From assembly GCA_963682175.1 (NCBI GenBank), contig OY821775.1, positions 51,168,553 through 51,232,552 of the forward strand: a stretch of 64,000 bases of DNA. The letters are read 5' to 3'. Each line of letters opens with the position of its first letter. The first letter of the stretch is position 1. This document shows positions 1-8,652 of this stretch, in pieces. The notes below the pieces were generated by a model. It did not search any database and was not told where the DNA came from. It saw only the letters and a list, made by a program, of their open reading frames with translations. This stretch comes from Triglochin maritima. Its lineage: Eukaryota; Streptophyta; Magnoliopsida; Alismatales; Juncaginaceae. The position numbers were made by a program, and so were the translations under genes.

Positions 1-170
1 CACAACATATTCCGAACAGATAGACTTCTTATTCCGAACTGACATACAATTGTTATACATGAAGAAAATGAAGAAGAATGTGATCATTCCTACATTTTTA
101 AGGATGACTTTGGTCTTGTTTGTTGTATATGTGGTATTACACGCAAAAGCATAGAAAGTGTCTCCAGAAA
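1..170 (+). pseudogene. CLASSY/DRD1-like cysteine-rich fragment, copy 1
   Basis: From about base 58 the + strand reads a short open stretch with an acidic run (EENEEE), then [17 protein letters not shown] and a basic tail (RKSIES). The spacing of the cysteines (C..., CC-x-C) and the acidic lead resemble the small cysteine-rich region upstream of the SNF2 helicase in plant CLASSY/DRD1 chromatin remodellers, which act in RNA-directed DNA methylation. No helicase motif is present, and the frame stops at the TAG near 220 without further homology. A second, very similar copy lies about 397 bp downstream. This is a gene shard, not a gene. The family assignment rests on a roughly 35-residue match by eye and could be wrong. 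Confidence 0.4.
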
Positions 171-182
171 CGGAACAGAAAG

Positions 183-300
183 TTTGTATTATTTATGTAG
201 AAAGATTGTCTTGTTTATGTAGAAAACTTGTCTTGTTTATGTGAAAAGTTTGTCCAGTTTATGTAAAATGTTTGTCCAGATTATGTTGAAAATTTGTGCA
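183..300. repeat. Degenerate 22-bp minisatellite A
   Basis: About five units with a 22-bp period follow one another: 183-205 (23 bp), 206-227, 228-249, 250-271 and 272-293, with a partial sixth unit. Each unit reads roughly TTGTCTTGTTTATGTAGAAA with substitutions. It sits between the two copies of the cysteine-rich fragment. The units are degenerate, so the array is not recent. Confidence 0.8.
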
Positions 301-360
301 GAAATGGAACAGAAAGTATTCCGAACATACACACCACTTAATCCGAACAGACAGACTTCT

Positions 361-447
361 TATTCCGAACAGACACACAACATATTCCGAACAGACACAC
401 AACATATTCCGAACAGACACACAACATATTCCGAACAGACATACAAC
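361..447. repeat. 22-bp minisatellite B, about four copies
   Basis: Units begin at 361, 383, 405 and 427, each close to TATTCCGAACAGACACACAA plus CA. The first three are identical and the last is changed and truncated. Older versions of the motif occur at about 8-50 and 327-360. Because 22 is not a multiple of three, each unit shifts the reading frame, so open frames through it (241-459, 296-565) are accidental. The sequence is unrelated to minisatellite A next door, although the period is the same. Confidence 0.88.
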
Positions 448-448
448 T

Positions 449-565
449 GCTGTACATGAAGAAAATGAAGAAGAATGTGATCATTCCTACATTCTTAAGG
501 ATGACTTTGGTCTTGTTTGTTGTATATGTGGAATTATACGCAAAAGCATAGAACTTTCTGATTGA
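449..565 (+). pseudogene. CLASSY/DRD1-like cysteine-rich fragment, copy 2
   Basis: This repeats the fragment near the start of the window: the acidic run, [19 protein letters not shown], a basic tail (IIRKSIE), then a stop at 563-565. It differs from copy 1 by only a few substitutions, including L for F before KDD and I for T after CG. The shared flanking motif (CATATTCCGAAC...) shows that a segment of about 397 bp was duplicated in tandem. The open frame that contains it starts inside minisatellite B, so its N-terminal part is not a real protein. The similarity to the cysteine-rich segment of plant CLASSY/DRD1 SNF2 proteins is by eye. No other part of such a gene is visible. Confidence 0.42.
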
Positions 566-583
566 ACTTTTAACAGTAGAACA

Positions 584-820
584 TCACGCCAAAATCCTCG
601 GAAGCTTTGACACTATTGCATCTCGTTCCAACACATTAACACCTGACCCAGAGGTAGCAAACAAACGGGTGTGATGCCTTTTCTTAACACAAAAACCACA
701 AGAATCGGCATAAGCAACGTAAAATGTTTGGGCTTCTTCGAAAGAGGGGAAAAACATCCCCTCCTTAGGAACGTTTGTCGGCTGCTCCACTTGGAAAGAC
801 ACATGAACGATTTCCATCAA
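584..820 (-). pseudogene. FAR1-like DNA-binding domain fragment
   Basis: The reverse strand encodes 78 residues containing PKEGMFFPSFEEAQTFYVAY followed by ADSCGFCVKKRHHTR. This matches the start of the FAR1 DNA-binding domain: a G-M-x-F entry, then (E)EAxxFYxxYAxxxGFxVxK and a basic tail. FAR1/FRS proteins are plant transcription factors derived from Mutator-like transposases and are several hundred residues long. Here only the first strand-helix part of the domain remains. The remaining zinc-ligand residues, the MULE transposase core and the SWIM zinc finger are absent, so this is a gene or transposon fragment. The frame ends at 584, where the homology has already faded. The open frames overlapping it on other frames are shadows. 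Confidence 0.6.
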
Positions 821-1100
821 AGCACAGAGGTAGGACCACAGAAGAGAAGGGAAGAAAAAGGAAGACGCATGTTGAGATTATAACAAGTCTCCTGTGCTGT
901 GTAGGAGAGCCAAAATGTTCATGGAAAATGAGTGATTTGAGACGCATTAATGAGGGATGGAGGGATGTAGACATTTGTACGAAACGAGGAATAAAATAAA
1001 AAATAAACTTTTTCTGTGGAGACTGCCAACTCAAACGCGTCTGCTGACTGGGCTGACCACATAAGCGCGCGTCCCGAACGCTAGCGTCCGCTAATCGTTT
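821..1100. other. Unassigned sequence before the satellite
   Basis: About 280 bp with higher GC than the satellite that follows, including a GC-rich patch at about 1066-1096 (GCGCGCGTCCCGAACGCTAG). Short open frames exist in several frames, but none shows a domain, repeat or signal that I recognise. It may be more of the same gene debris as the FAR1-like fragment. I see no promoter or RNA gene in it. Confidence 0.4.
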
Positions 1101-2812
1101 TCCTAAAGGTCACAAAATTTGACAAAAACATCACGTGTTTTAAAACTCTCAATATTTCTTTATTTTTTTGAGCGATCTGATGATACAAATGAATATTATA
1201 ACATAAAAATGTTAAACATATGTGCCTGAACTCTGAAGAGACATATTTAGATTTTTACCTTTTTAGCAAAATCCAAACGTTGTAGCTCACAAACTTTGTC
1301 AAAAATACTATGTTTTATAATTCTCACCATTTCTTTATTTTTTGAGCGGTCTAATAACACAAATGAATATTATAACTTGAAAATGTGAAAAATATGCATC
1401 TAAAGTGAGATAATTAGTTTTTTTACATTTTTATCAAAATCAAAAGGTTATACTCACGAATTTTGGCAAAAACACTTAGTTTTTAAAATTTTCACTATTT
1501 CTTTATTTTTTCAGTGCTCTTATGATAAATATGAATCTAATAACCTCAAAATGGTAAACATATGCATCTAAACGGAGATAATTAGTTTTTTGTTTTTTTA
1601 TCAAAATCCAAAGGCGATAACTCACAAAATTTGGCAAAAACACTCAGCTTTTTAAATTCTCAATATATTTTTTATTTGTTGAGCGATCTAATGATACAAA
1701 TGAATATTATAGTTTGAAAATGTTTAACATATGCATCTAAAAAGAGATAATTAGATTTTTAATTTTTTTAGCAAAATCCAAAGGCTATATCTCACGAAAA
1801 TCGACCAAAACACTTAGTTATTAAAATTCTCACTATTTCTTTAATTTTTGGGCGGTCTGATGATACAAATGAATATTTTACGACGAAAGTCTTAAATATG
1901 TGTCTGAAGGAAGATATTTAGATTTCTCTTTTATAGCTTACGAAATGTTAAACCTAAGTATCTGAAGGGATATATTTTCCTATTTTGGCAAAAAACAAAG
2001 GCAAGCTCACGGAATTTTAGAAAACACACGCAGTTTCTGAAATCCACACTATTTCTTTAGATTTTGGGCGGTCTGATGATACAAATGAATATTATACGAT
2101 AAAATTCTTAAACATATGCGTCTGAAAGGAGATATTTATATTTTTCACCTTTTTAGCGAAATCCAAAGGCTATACAATAGGTCACGAAATTTGGCAAAAA
2201 CACCTAGTTTCTAAAATCTTCGCCATTTCTTTATTTTTTGAGCGATCTGATGATAGAAATGAATTTTATAACTTGAAAATGTTAAACCTAAGCGTTTGAA
2301 CGGGTATATTTAGAACTTTCTTTTTTTGGCAAAAAAACAAAGGCAATCTCACGAAATTTGAAAAAAAACATGCAGTTTCTGAATTCCTCGTTATTTCTTT
2401 AGATTTGGGGCGGTTTGATGATACAAATGAATATTATACGATGAAAGTATTAAACATATGCGTCTCAAGGGAGATATTTAGATTTTCACTTTTTAGCAAA
2501 ATTCAAAGGCTACAGCTCACAAAAATTTGCAAATGATCCTAAGCATATGAAGGGATATATTTTTCTGTTTTGGCAAAAAACAAAGGCAAGCTCACGGAAT
2601 TTAAGAAAAACACGTAGTTTCTGAAATCCTCACTATTTCTTTAGATTTTGGGCGGACTGATGATACAAATGAATATTGTATGACGAATATCTTAAACATA
2701 TGCGTCTGAATGGAGATATTTAGATTTTCACCTAATTTCTAAAATCCTCGCTATTTTTTTAGCGGTTTGATGATAGAAATAAATATCATACGACGAAAAC
2801 CATAAACATATG
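1100..2812. repeat. Subtelomeric satellite, block 1 (old, diverged)
   Basis: About ten degenerate head-to-tail monomers. Landmarks in order are CTATTTCTTTATTTTTTGAG, CGATCTGATGATACAAATGA, AAAATGTTAAACATATGCG, GGAGATATTTAGATTTT and TAGCAAAATCCAAAGGC. Successive CACTATTT-equivalents lie at 1150, 1325, 1493, 1661, 1831, 2047, 2223, 2389 and 2631, so spacing is 166-175 bp with two composite units of about 216 and 242 bp. It is the same family as blocks 2 and 3 but a separate subfamily: it has GCGATCTGATGA where those have GGGGTCTCGTGA, and it lacks their CCGTACGG core. High divergence between neighbouring units indicates an old array that is no longer homogenised. Confidence 0.88.
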
Positions 2813-4352
2813 TGATTGACATCATATTATGCATATATTTGTGTCTTATACCCTTTATTGTTAGCTAAGAAATGTTATGTAACGAGTCTTATGTTTAAGT
2901 TTCAGGAATAAACATGTTTGAGAACAAGAGATTCAAAAAGGACTTAAAAGCAAGAAAAAAGACGAAGTTGCAAGACTTATGAGCTGAGATGCAAGAGAGA
3001 ATGACTCAGATGTAAAACCAAAATGACCAATGAGCAAATCAAGAAGCTCCACACCATCATGATGAGTATTAGATCCGGACCTAACTATCAACAACCAAAT
3101 CGGGTTCATCAAACATCAAGACATCAAGCCAGAACCGAGCCACCGAAATCCAGACTCGATTAGAGGCATCCAGACCGCCAATTGGCAGCTCCAAACCACC
3201 AATCAGCAGTTTAGGTGGTCATTCCCTCTACTAGGAGTAAGGTCTTGGAGCAAAACTCTAGTTGAGAGATGCTTCTTGTAAAGTGAGTGAGCAATAAAAA
3301 TTATTTTGTTAGTTCATTATTGTTTCTTTTAATTCTTGCATGCTTAGTTAACTTTGTTTGTTTTAATCTTCGTAGAATTAATTAAGGAACTACTATTCGT
3401 CGTCAGAAAACTACTTAAATCGCCCAAAAATGACCTTTTTGCCCTTAACAAATCAATTAATACTGATTTCGTCTAGTGTCTTTAAACAAGGTGTTTGACT
3501 CAGTTTTACTCACATTCCTAGTACCAACACCACGAAAATGTCTGGCGAAGCACCTGAATCCGGCGAGGTAACATGGGAGAATTTTTTTCCCGACTCGGGG
3601 TCTGGCTAAACCGCCTCCACCTTGGGTGGAGGCGGTTTAGCCAGACGCCCATTTTTTTGTTGTTTTTAAATTTTCTGTTAAATTCAAACCCTTTGGGGGT
3701 TTCTTTCCTTAATATGTGTTTCTTTCCTTAATATGAATGTTAGATTAATAATGTGTGAGCAGTTCTATCCCCCTTTGGGGGTGAAGTTGATGTTTATACA
3801 TGTCATGTGAAATGTAATTAATGTTATATATTGTTTTATATGAGAAATGTGAGTATACTTGTTTGAATTAAAGAGAATACTTAACTTGATGGTTTCTGCC
3901 ATAATCTTTTGGTACATTCTATGCTTGTTTAGATTCTTAATAACAAACTTGCTCATGCTCATATTAATAACTTAGGGCAGTGATTTGGATGATATGTCTT
4001 GTCATGAGGTACTTCTTATGCATAACAACACTACCTACACTTGTGCACTATTTAATGCATTCGTCACCACTTATTTAATGTGTACACACTCCATCCCTTA
4101 GGGGTTTCCATTCCTGACTTTCAGCTTGCTTTTATTAGTCACTTAGTTTAGTTTTATTTCGTCTTGTGCTTTCTTTTTCTGTGTTTATTTCGTGCTAGTT
4201 TAACATAGTTTAATGTAATCAACTTCTACTCCCCTTTGTTTCCCACTCGCATACGAACGAACCAGAGTCGACACACCTCCCTGTGGATCGACCCGTATTT
4301 TCCACGTCTTCACCAACGCCGTGCACTTACGGTATTTAAAACGAATACATCA
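2813..4352 (+). repeat. 5' LTR of the first retrotransposon (~1540 bp)
   Basis: The left edge is set where satellite similarity stops (after AAACATATG) and a TGATTGAC start begins. The right edge is the CATCA just upstream of the primer binding site. The 3' end carries a stretch typical of these elements: CCCTGTGGATCGACCCGTAT, then CCACGTCTTCACCAACGCCG and TGCACTTACGGTA. The reverse complement of the second LTR (7410-8638) carries a recognisable homologue of this stretch and the same CATCA terminus. A GCAATAAAA motif at about 3290 could be a polyadenylation signal. The start is less certain than the end because no partner LTR survives. Confidence 0.7.
3600..3646. repeat. Perfect 22-bp inverted repeat (hairpin) in the LTR
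   Basis: Arms 3600-3621 and 3625-3646 are exact reverse complements (left arm starts GTCTGGCTAAACCGCCTCC) around a 3-nt TTG loop. The stem is GC-rich inside AT-rich DNA. It could be an LTR stem-loop, for instance near RNA 3'-end formation, or a nested foldback. No function can be read from sequence alone. Confidence 0.9.
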
Positions 4353-4358
4353 TGTTTT

Positions 4359-4375
4359 TGGCACCGTTGCCGGGG
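4359..4375 (+). promoter_or_regulatory. Primer binding site, tRNA-Asp type
   Basis: TGGCACCGTTGCCGGGG lies 6 nt after the CATCA end of the LTR. It is complementary, with one mismatch (A for G at the fifth base), to the 3' end of plant tRNA-Asp, whose usual primer site in Athila-type elements is TGGCGCCGTTGCCGGGG. This is where minus-strand DNA synthesis would have been primed. Confidence 0.85.
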
Positions 4376-5481
4376 AAGTGCTATATCCAGACTCTGGTTT
4401 GGACGATTCGAGTGGGTTTAAGCTATTCTTTTTATTTTTTGTTTGTTTCAGGGACATCGCAACACTGAGGAGAGGTACCAGGAGAAGTTAGAGGGCATTA
4501 AAAGCTTTTAGGATCGCCAATCAGCGGTCTGGGACCGCCAACTGGCGGCTTGGTGAGCATTTCTTGACTTGGTGCTTCTTCTGATTGTTTCTTTTTACAG
4601 AATAGTTATCTAGGGCTCAATTTGACATGTTTTGACTTGTAGTTTGCCACCAGATCAATAATCAATCCCCTTTAATCAACTTGACCACTAAAATCTAAAG
4701 CAAAAGACTAGGCTTTCTTGCTTGTTTAGGTCATGCATCATATGCTTGACTTAGACACGTAGTTTGTCTTTTATTTTAGCTTTAGTTTCAGTTGTTGAGT
4801 GCTAGCACGATGTACACATTTCCTACTCTTATTCATGCATTTTGTATGACTATGCGTTAGTTAGTAGGAATTGTATTGCAACAAGTGTGAGTTGAACATT
4901 TGTTTGGATAGTTGATTTCTAGATTAAGACTCCAAAATGTTATTGAGGAGGGGTTGTCCCATACCTGATAAGGTGGAGGATTTCATCATCTTTTCCTTAG
5001 CCCCAAAAATCACACTAATCAAAAGCTTAATTTCTAAAAGCAAGTAGACATTGGCCCTAAGGATTTTAGACACACTAGGAGAGTGATCGAGTTGAGACCG
5101 TCATGACTTGATCGACGTCTTCTGCCTTGTCGATAGTAGGAGGTACTATATCTCCGTATCTGGTATCACTTACTCGGCATTGTGGTCTTTGTTGTAGGGA
5201 GGTGAGGCATGTCGAGACTATTGATCTCGAAGTTAGGCGTCATCTAGCCTAATGACCTATATCCATAAGTTGTTTAAGCCTTGTTTGCTCGTGTGCTTCT
5301 ACCTTCTCTCACTACATACGCTAGCTCTAAGGATTCTCCCTTTCTCATTTGAGTCTCCTCCTTCTCTATATTCTTCGTTATAGTCTCCTCCTCCTCCTCC
5401 TCCTCTATATTCTTCGTTATAGTCTCCTTATCTGATTACACCTTCTGTTGTGTGTTGTTGTAGATTCTAGTTGATCGTTTT
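4376..5481 (+). other. Retrotransposon leader, non-coding
   Basis: This stretch between primer site and gag has no long open frame. It contains a palindromic motif at 4510-4550 (CGCCAATCAGCGGTC and CCGCCAACTGGCGG), related to 3174-3235 in the LTR, and a pyrimidine-rich zone at 5340-5430. There, TATATTCTTCGTTATAGTCTCC is repeated around a CTC(CTC)n run. Long untranslated leaders are usual in Athila/Tat elements. No gene is visible. Confidence 0.6.
5383..5407. repeat. (CTC/TCC)n trinucleotide run
   Basis: A short run of CTC repeats (positions about 5385-5405) between two copies of a TATATTCTTCGTTATAGTCT segment (about 5367-5386 and 5405-5425). Both the trinucleotide run and the flanking duplication are visible directly. 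Confidence 0.7.
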
Positions 5482-6028
5482 ATGCGAGGTTGGGCTCGTT
5501 CTGGTGAGAACGCTCAACTTGAGAGAGTGAATTTGTCTGAGATGGACGGGCTAGGCGTTCACCCATCTCCGCCTCTTGCTTCTTTGGAGCATGAGGTCGA
5601 GTTGTCTCGTGGCGATGGGGGAGACCGGGTTCCATACATGGAATACCTCGGTCCGCTTCCACCACCGAGTAAACCTCCTTCTCCTCCTCCTCCGATTCAG
5701 GAGGAAGAGGGATTCAGTCAGGATCGAGTTCTTGGTGCACTACCACCTTTAGCGTGACATGATAGACCGATGACTCTATAGGAACGGACACATCCTGTCC
5801 GGGCGCACAACCTTCTTGCATAGTTCTCCCGCCGGGTCGTGGGAATAACTATGAGCTAAAACCTCAATATATGAGCATGCTTTATACCTTCACTGCTAAT
5901 AAGGAGGATCCGTATATATTTTTACGTGAATTCGAGGAGGTATGCTCCATGTTCAAGCTTCAACAGTTTGACGATGATTCTGTCTGGTTAAGGATGATTT
6001 CTTTCGCGTTGAAGGACATAAATGTTGC
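5482..6028 (+). pseudogene. Broken gag of the first retrotransposon
   Basis: Two pieces lie in different frames. The first, 5482-5757, encodes a 91-residue proline-rich N-terminal region (GPLPPPSKPPSPPPP) and ends at a stop. The second is open in frame from before 5850: NNYELKPQYMSMLY, then EDPYIFLREFEEVCSMFK, and DDDSVWLRMISFALKD. This is the start of the plant retrotransposon gag capsid domain (pattern: NP/DP-xxFLxxFEEVCxxF then DxxWLRMxxFxL). After ALKD the reading runs into satellite at about 6029 and stops at 6063-6065. Most of the capsid, the zinc knuckle and all of pol are missing. The frameshift plus truncation make it a clear pseudogene. Confidence 0.75.
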
Positions 6029-7409
6029 TTTTTTTGAGGGGTCTCTCATACATATGAATCCTTAGCGACGTAAATGTTAAAGTGATGCGTCCGTCCGGTG
6101 ATTAGTAGATATTTTCTTTTTAGCAAAAAATCAAAGGCTATAGCACACGAATTTCGGCAAAACCCTTAGTTTTTAAAAATGTCACTATTTCCTTATTTTT
6201 TGGGGTCTCGTGATTCAAAAGAACCTTTAACGACGAAAATGTTAAACTGGTGTGTCCGTACGGAGATTTTTAGATATTTTCTTTTTAGCAAAAAACCAAA
6301 GGGTATATAGCACATGAATTTCGGCCAAAAACCTCATTTTTTAAAAATGTCACTATTTCCTTATTTTTTTGGGGTCTCGTGATACAAAAGAACCCTTAAC
6401 GACGAAAATGTTAAAGTGATGTGTCCGTACAGAGAATTTTAGATATTTCATTTTTACGCAAAAATCAAAGGCTATACACGAATTTTAGATATAACACACG
6501 AATTTCGGCAAAAACCCTCATCTTTTAGAAGTGGCACTATTTCTTTATTTTTTGAGAGGTCTCGCTCTGCAGATGAATCCTTAGCGACGAAAATTTTAAA
6601 CTGATGTGTCCCTACCGAGATTTTTTGATATTTTCTATTTTAGAAAAAAATCAAAGGGTTTATAGCACACGAATTTCAGCAAGAACCCACAGTTTTTAAA
6701 AATGTCACTATTTCTTTATTTTTGTAGGGGTCTCGTGATACAAAACATTCTTTAACGACGAAAATGTTAAACTCATGCGTGAGAAAGGAGATTTTTAGAT
6801 TTGTTTTAACACAACACCAAAGGGTATTATACACGAATTTCGGTAAAAACTCTCAGTTTTAGAGGTGGCACTACTTATTTATTTTTCGAGGGGTCTCCTG
6901 ATACAAATGAATCTATAACGACGTAAATGTTAAATTGATGCGTCCGTACAGAGATTTTTAGATTTTTTGTTTTTAGCAAAAAACTAAAGTGTATAACACA
7001 CGAATTTCGGCTAAAACCCTCAGTTTTTAAAAATGTCACTATTTCTTTATTTTTATGGGGTCTCTTGTCACAAAAGAATCATTGACTACGAAAATGTTAA
7101 ACTGATGTGTCCGTACGGAGATTTTTAGATATTTTCTTTTTTAACAAAAGACCAAAGTGTTTAGCATATGAATTTCGGCTAAAACCCTTAATTTTAAAAA
7201 ATGTCACTATTTCTTTATTTTTTGGGGTCTCCTGATACAAATGAATCCAGAACGACGTAAATGTTAAATTGATGCGTCCGTACAGAGTTTTTTAGATATT
7301 TTCTTTTTAGCAAAAAACCAAAGTGTATAACACACGAATTTGGGCAAAAACCATTAGTTTTGAGAAGTGGCACTGTTTGTTAAATTTTTAAGGGGTCTGT
7401 CATACAAAT
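6029..7409. repeat. Subtelomeric satellite, block 2
   Basis: Eight monomers, with CACTATTT-equivalents at 6183, 6351, 6535, 6706, 6869, 7037, 7205 and 7371 (spacings 168, 184, 171, 163, 168, 168, 166). It belongs to the same subfamily as block 3 and shows part of the same order of monomer types: a CGCTCTGCAG type (about 6560), then a TGTAGGGGTCTCGTGATAC type, then a type with GTGAGAAAGGAG. The 184-bp unit holds a local duplication of roughly 17 bp at about 6475-6500 (ACACGAATTT twice). It is bounded on the left by broken gag and on the right by an LTR. Confidence 0.92.
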
Positions 7410-8638
7410 TGATGAGAATTAAATTTATACTGCAAGTGCACGACGTCAATGGAGACGTGGCAAATACGGGTCGAACACAAGGAGGGAGAGATTCTGTTTT
7501 TAGTGTGATTTCGATTGGAGAAAAGAAGGAGAGAAGAAATAAATTGGGTTTTGAGATTTTTGGGTTTTAATTATCTAAAGCAAGAACACGAACAATTAAA
7601 TTTAAAACAAGAATAAAGAGGTGAATTCCGTCGGGTGGAGGCTTAGATTTAAGGTTTAGATTAGAGAATTTAGAAACTTATAATAAATCATATTAGTTAT
7701 AACGCATTACATGATAAATGATTTAACATGAACTCAAGTAATCAAAATATACTAACACGAAATTAAAATAATAACATTCGTTCATCTTCTCTTCACCCTA
7801 ATCCGTCACCTCCACCCTTTGGAAAGAGTTAAAAACTCATAGATGGAGGAAGAAGGGGTCCTTGAGACATTACAAAAGAAAACTAAAAGTAAGAAATAAA
7901 AGACAGAATTTTATTAATGAAAAGAAGAATACAAAACTAAGATTAAGAATAAAAACTACCACCAAAGACTAAGGACCCTTCTAACATCGTTCTCGGGTCT
8001 ATTTATAGTTGTTACAAGAGACCTAAGTATAGAATTGGAGAGTACACGTGTCCAGACACGACTGGACAAAATTGGAGCACACGGATCAACTAGGGGGCGG
8101 CGGAATCGCCGCATGGTATGTGTGATATGCGGCGGAATCGCCGCACATCATGCTCTGATTTGGTCCAGATTTTGGTTAAATGTTTATGGTATGATTTGAT
8201 CCTTCTTTACGCGTCTGGATTGATTCTTTCCATTCTTTTGAGCTCCGGATTAATTCTTTTATATATTTGAAGATCCACATTGATTTTTCTTTAGATTTTC
8301 TCCAAGATAATAGAAGCTACTCGTGATTTGCAATTAGGTCCTTGTCTTTTTGCAATTAAGTCCCCGGCTACTTTTGTGCTTAAGTTCTTGTTCTTTTTGC
8401 AATTTAGGACTTGAATGCTTTTATGCTTGGATACATTTCCATTCGTAACCCGATAATCTTGAACTTGGTCTTTATGATAGAAATGAGTCTTTTGCACGCG
8501 TTTATGCTCGGGATGTGGGTAAATTGCATTCAGGTCCCTGTATTCTGTAAATAAGACTAAACACATACCTTAGTAGCATTTATTGATGTAAAAGTAATCT
8601 AAATGAAAGACATATGATGCAATGTATGCAATGCATCA
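7410..8638 (-). repeat. 3' LTR of the second retrotransposon (1229 bp)
   Basis: It is bounded by TGATGAG on the left and GCATCA on the right, giving the inverted ends TGATG...CATCA. The right side abuts the polypurine tract and the left side abuts satellite (CATACAAAT). The reverse complement of 7425-7480 reads CGACCCGTATTTGCCACGTC, then GACGTCGTGCACTTGCAGTA, which matches the U5 end of the first LTR. The LTR includes the paired GC palindromes at 8097-8112 and 8129-8144. The short + and - strand open frames inside it (7367-7570, 8291-8566) are not genes. Confidence 0.82.
8097..8144. repeat. Two identical 16-bp GC palindromes in the LTR
   Basis: GCGGCGGAATCGCCGC occurs at 8097-8112 and again at 8129-8144, spaced by 16 bp. 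Each can fold as a 6-bp GCGGCG/CGCCGC stem with a GAAT loop. They stand out against the AT-rich surroundings. The first LTR and its leader carry related CGCCAAyTGGCGG motifs. Confidence 0.9.
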
Positions 8639-8652
8639 AATACCCCCACACC
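8639..8652 (-). promoter_or_regulatory. Polypurine tract next to the 3' LTR
   Basis: On the reverse strand the sequence reads CTAGGTGTGGGGGTATT directly before the LTR start TGATGCATTGC. Just upstream is the inverted motif TTTTGCTAGGGACTAGCAAAA, which is usual in front of the polypurine tract of Athila/Tat elements. This is the site that would prime plus-strand DNA synthesis. Confidence 0.8.

Larger units (their letters stand above)
2813..6028 (+). mobile_element. 5' half of an Athila/Tat-like Ty3/gypsy retrotransposon
   Basis: The order is 5' LTR (2813-4352), primer binding site (4359-4375), a leader of about 1.1 kb, and a broken gag up to about 6028, where satellite resumes. Protease, reverse transcriptase, integrase, polypurine tract and 3' LTR are all missing, so the element is dead. 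The long LTR, the tRNA-Asp-type primer site and the gag sequence place it in the non-chromodomain branch of plant Ty3/gypsy elements, Athila more likely than Tat. The left flank is block-1 satellite, while the right flank is the distinct block-2 subfamily, so the truncation came with a rearrangement and was not a simple insertion. Confidence 0.8.

Noticed and set aside
765..1034. Overlapping open frames around the FAR1-like fragment (671-883 +, 775-999 +, 765-1034 -, 613-804 -)
   Set aside because: They overlap one another and the recognisable reverse-strand fragment, and show no domain. Only the 584-820 frame has family-like sequence.
3765..3962. - strand open frame of 65 codons in the first LTR
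   Set aside because: It is inside an LTR, AT-rich, and has no recognisable motif.
4236..4421. + strand open frame of 61 codons
   Set aside because: It spans the LTR end and the primer binding site of the first retrotransposon, so it is an accidental frame.
5480..5665. - strand open frame of 61 codons opposite gag
   Set aside because: It is antisense to the proline-rich gag N-terminus, with no independent support.
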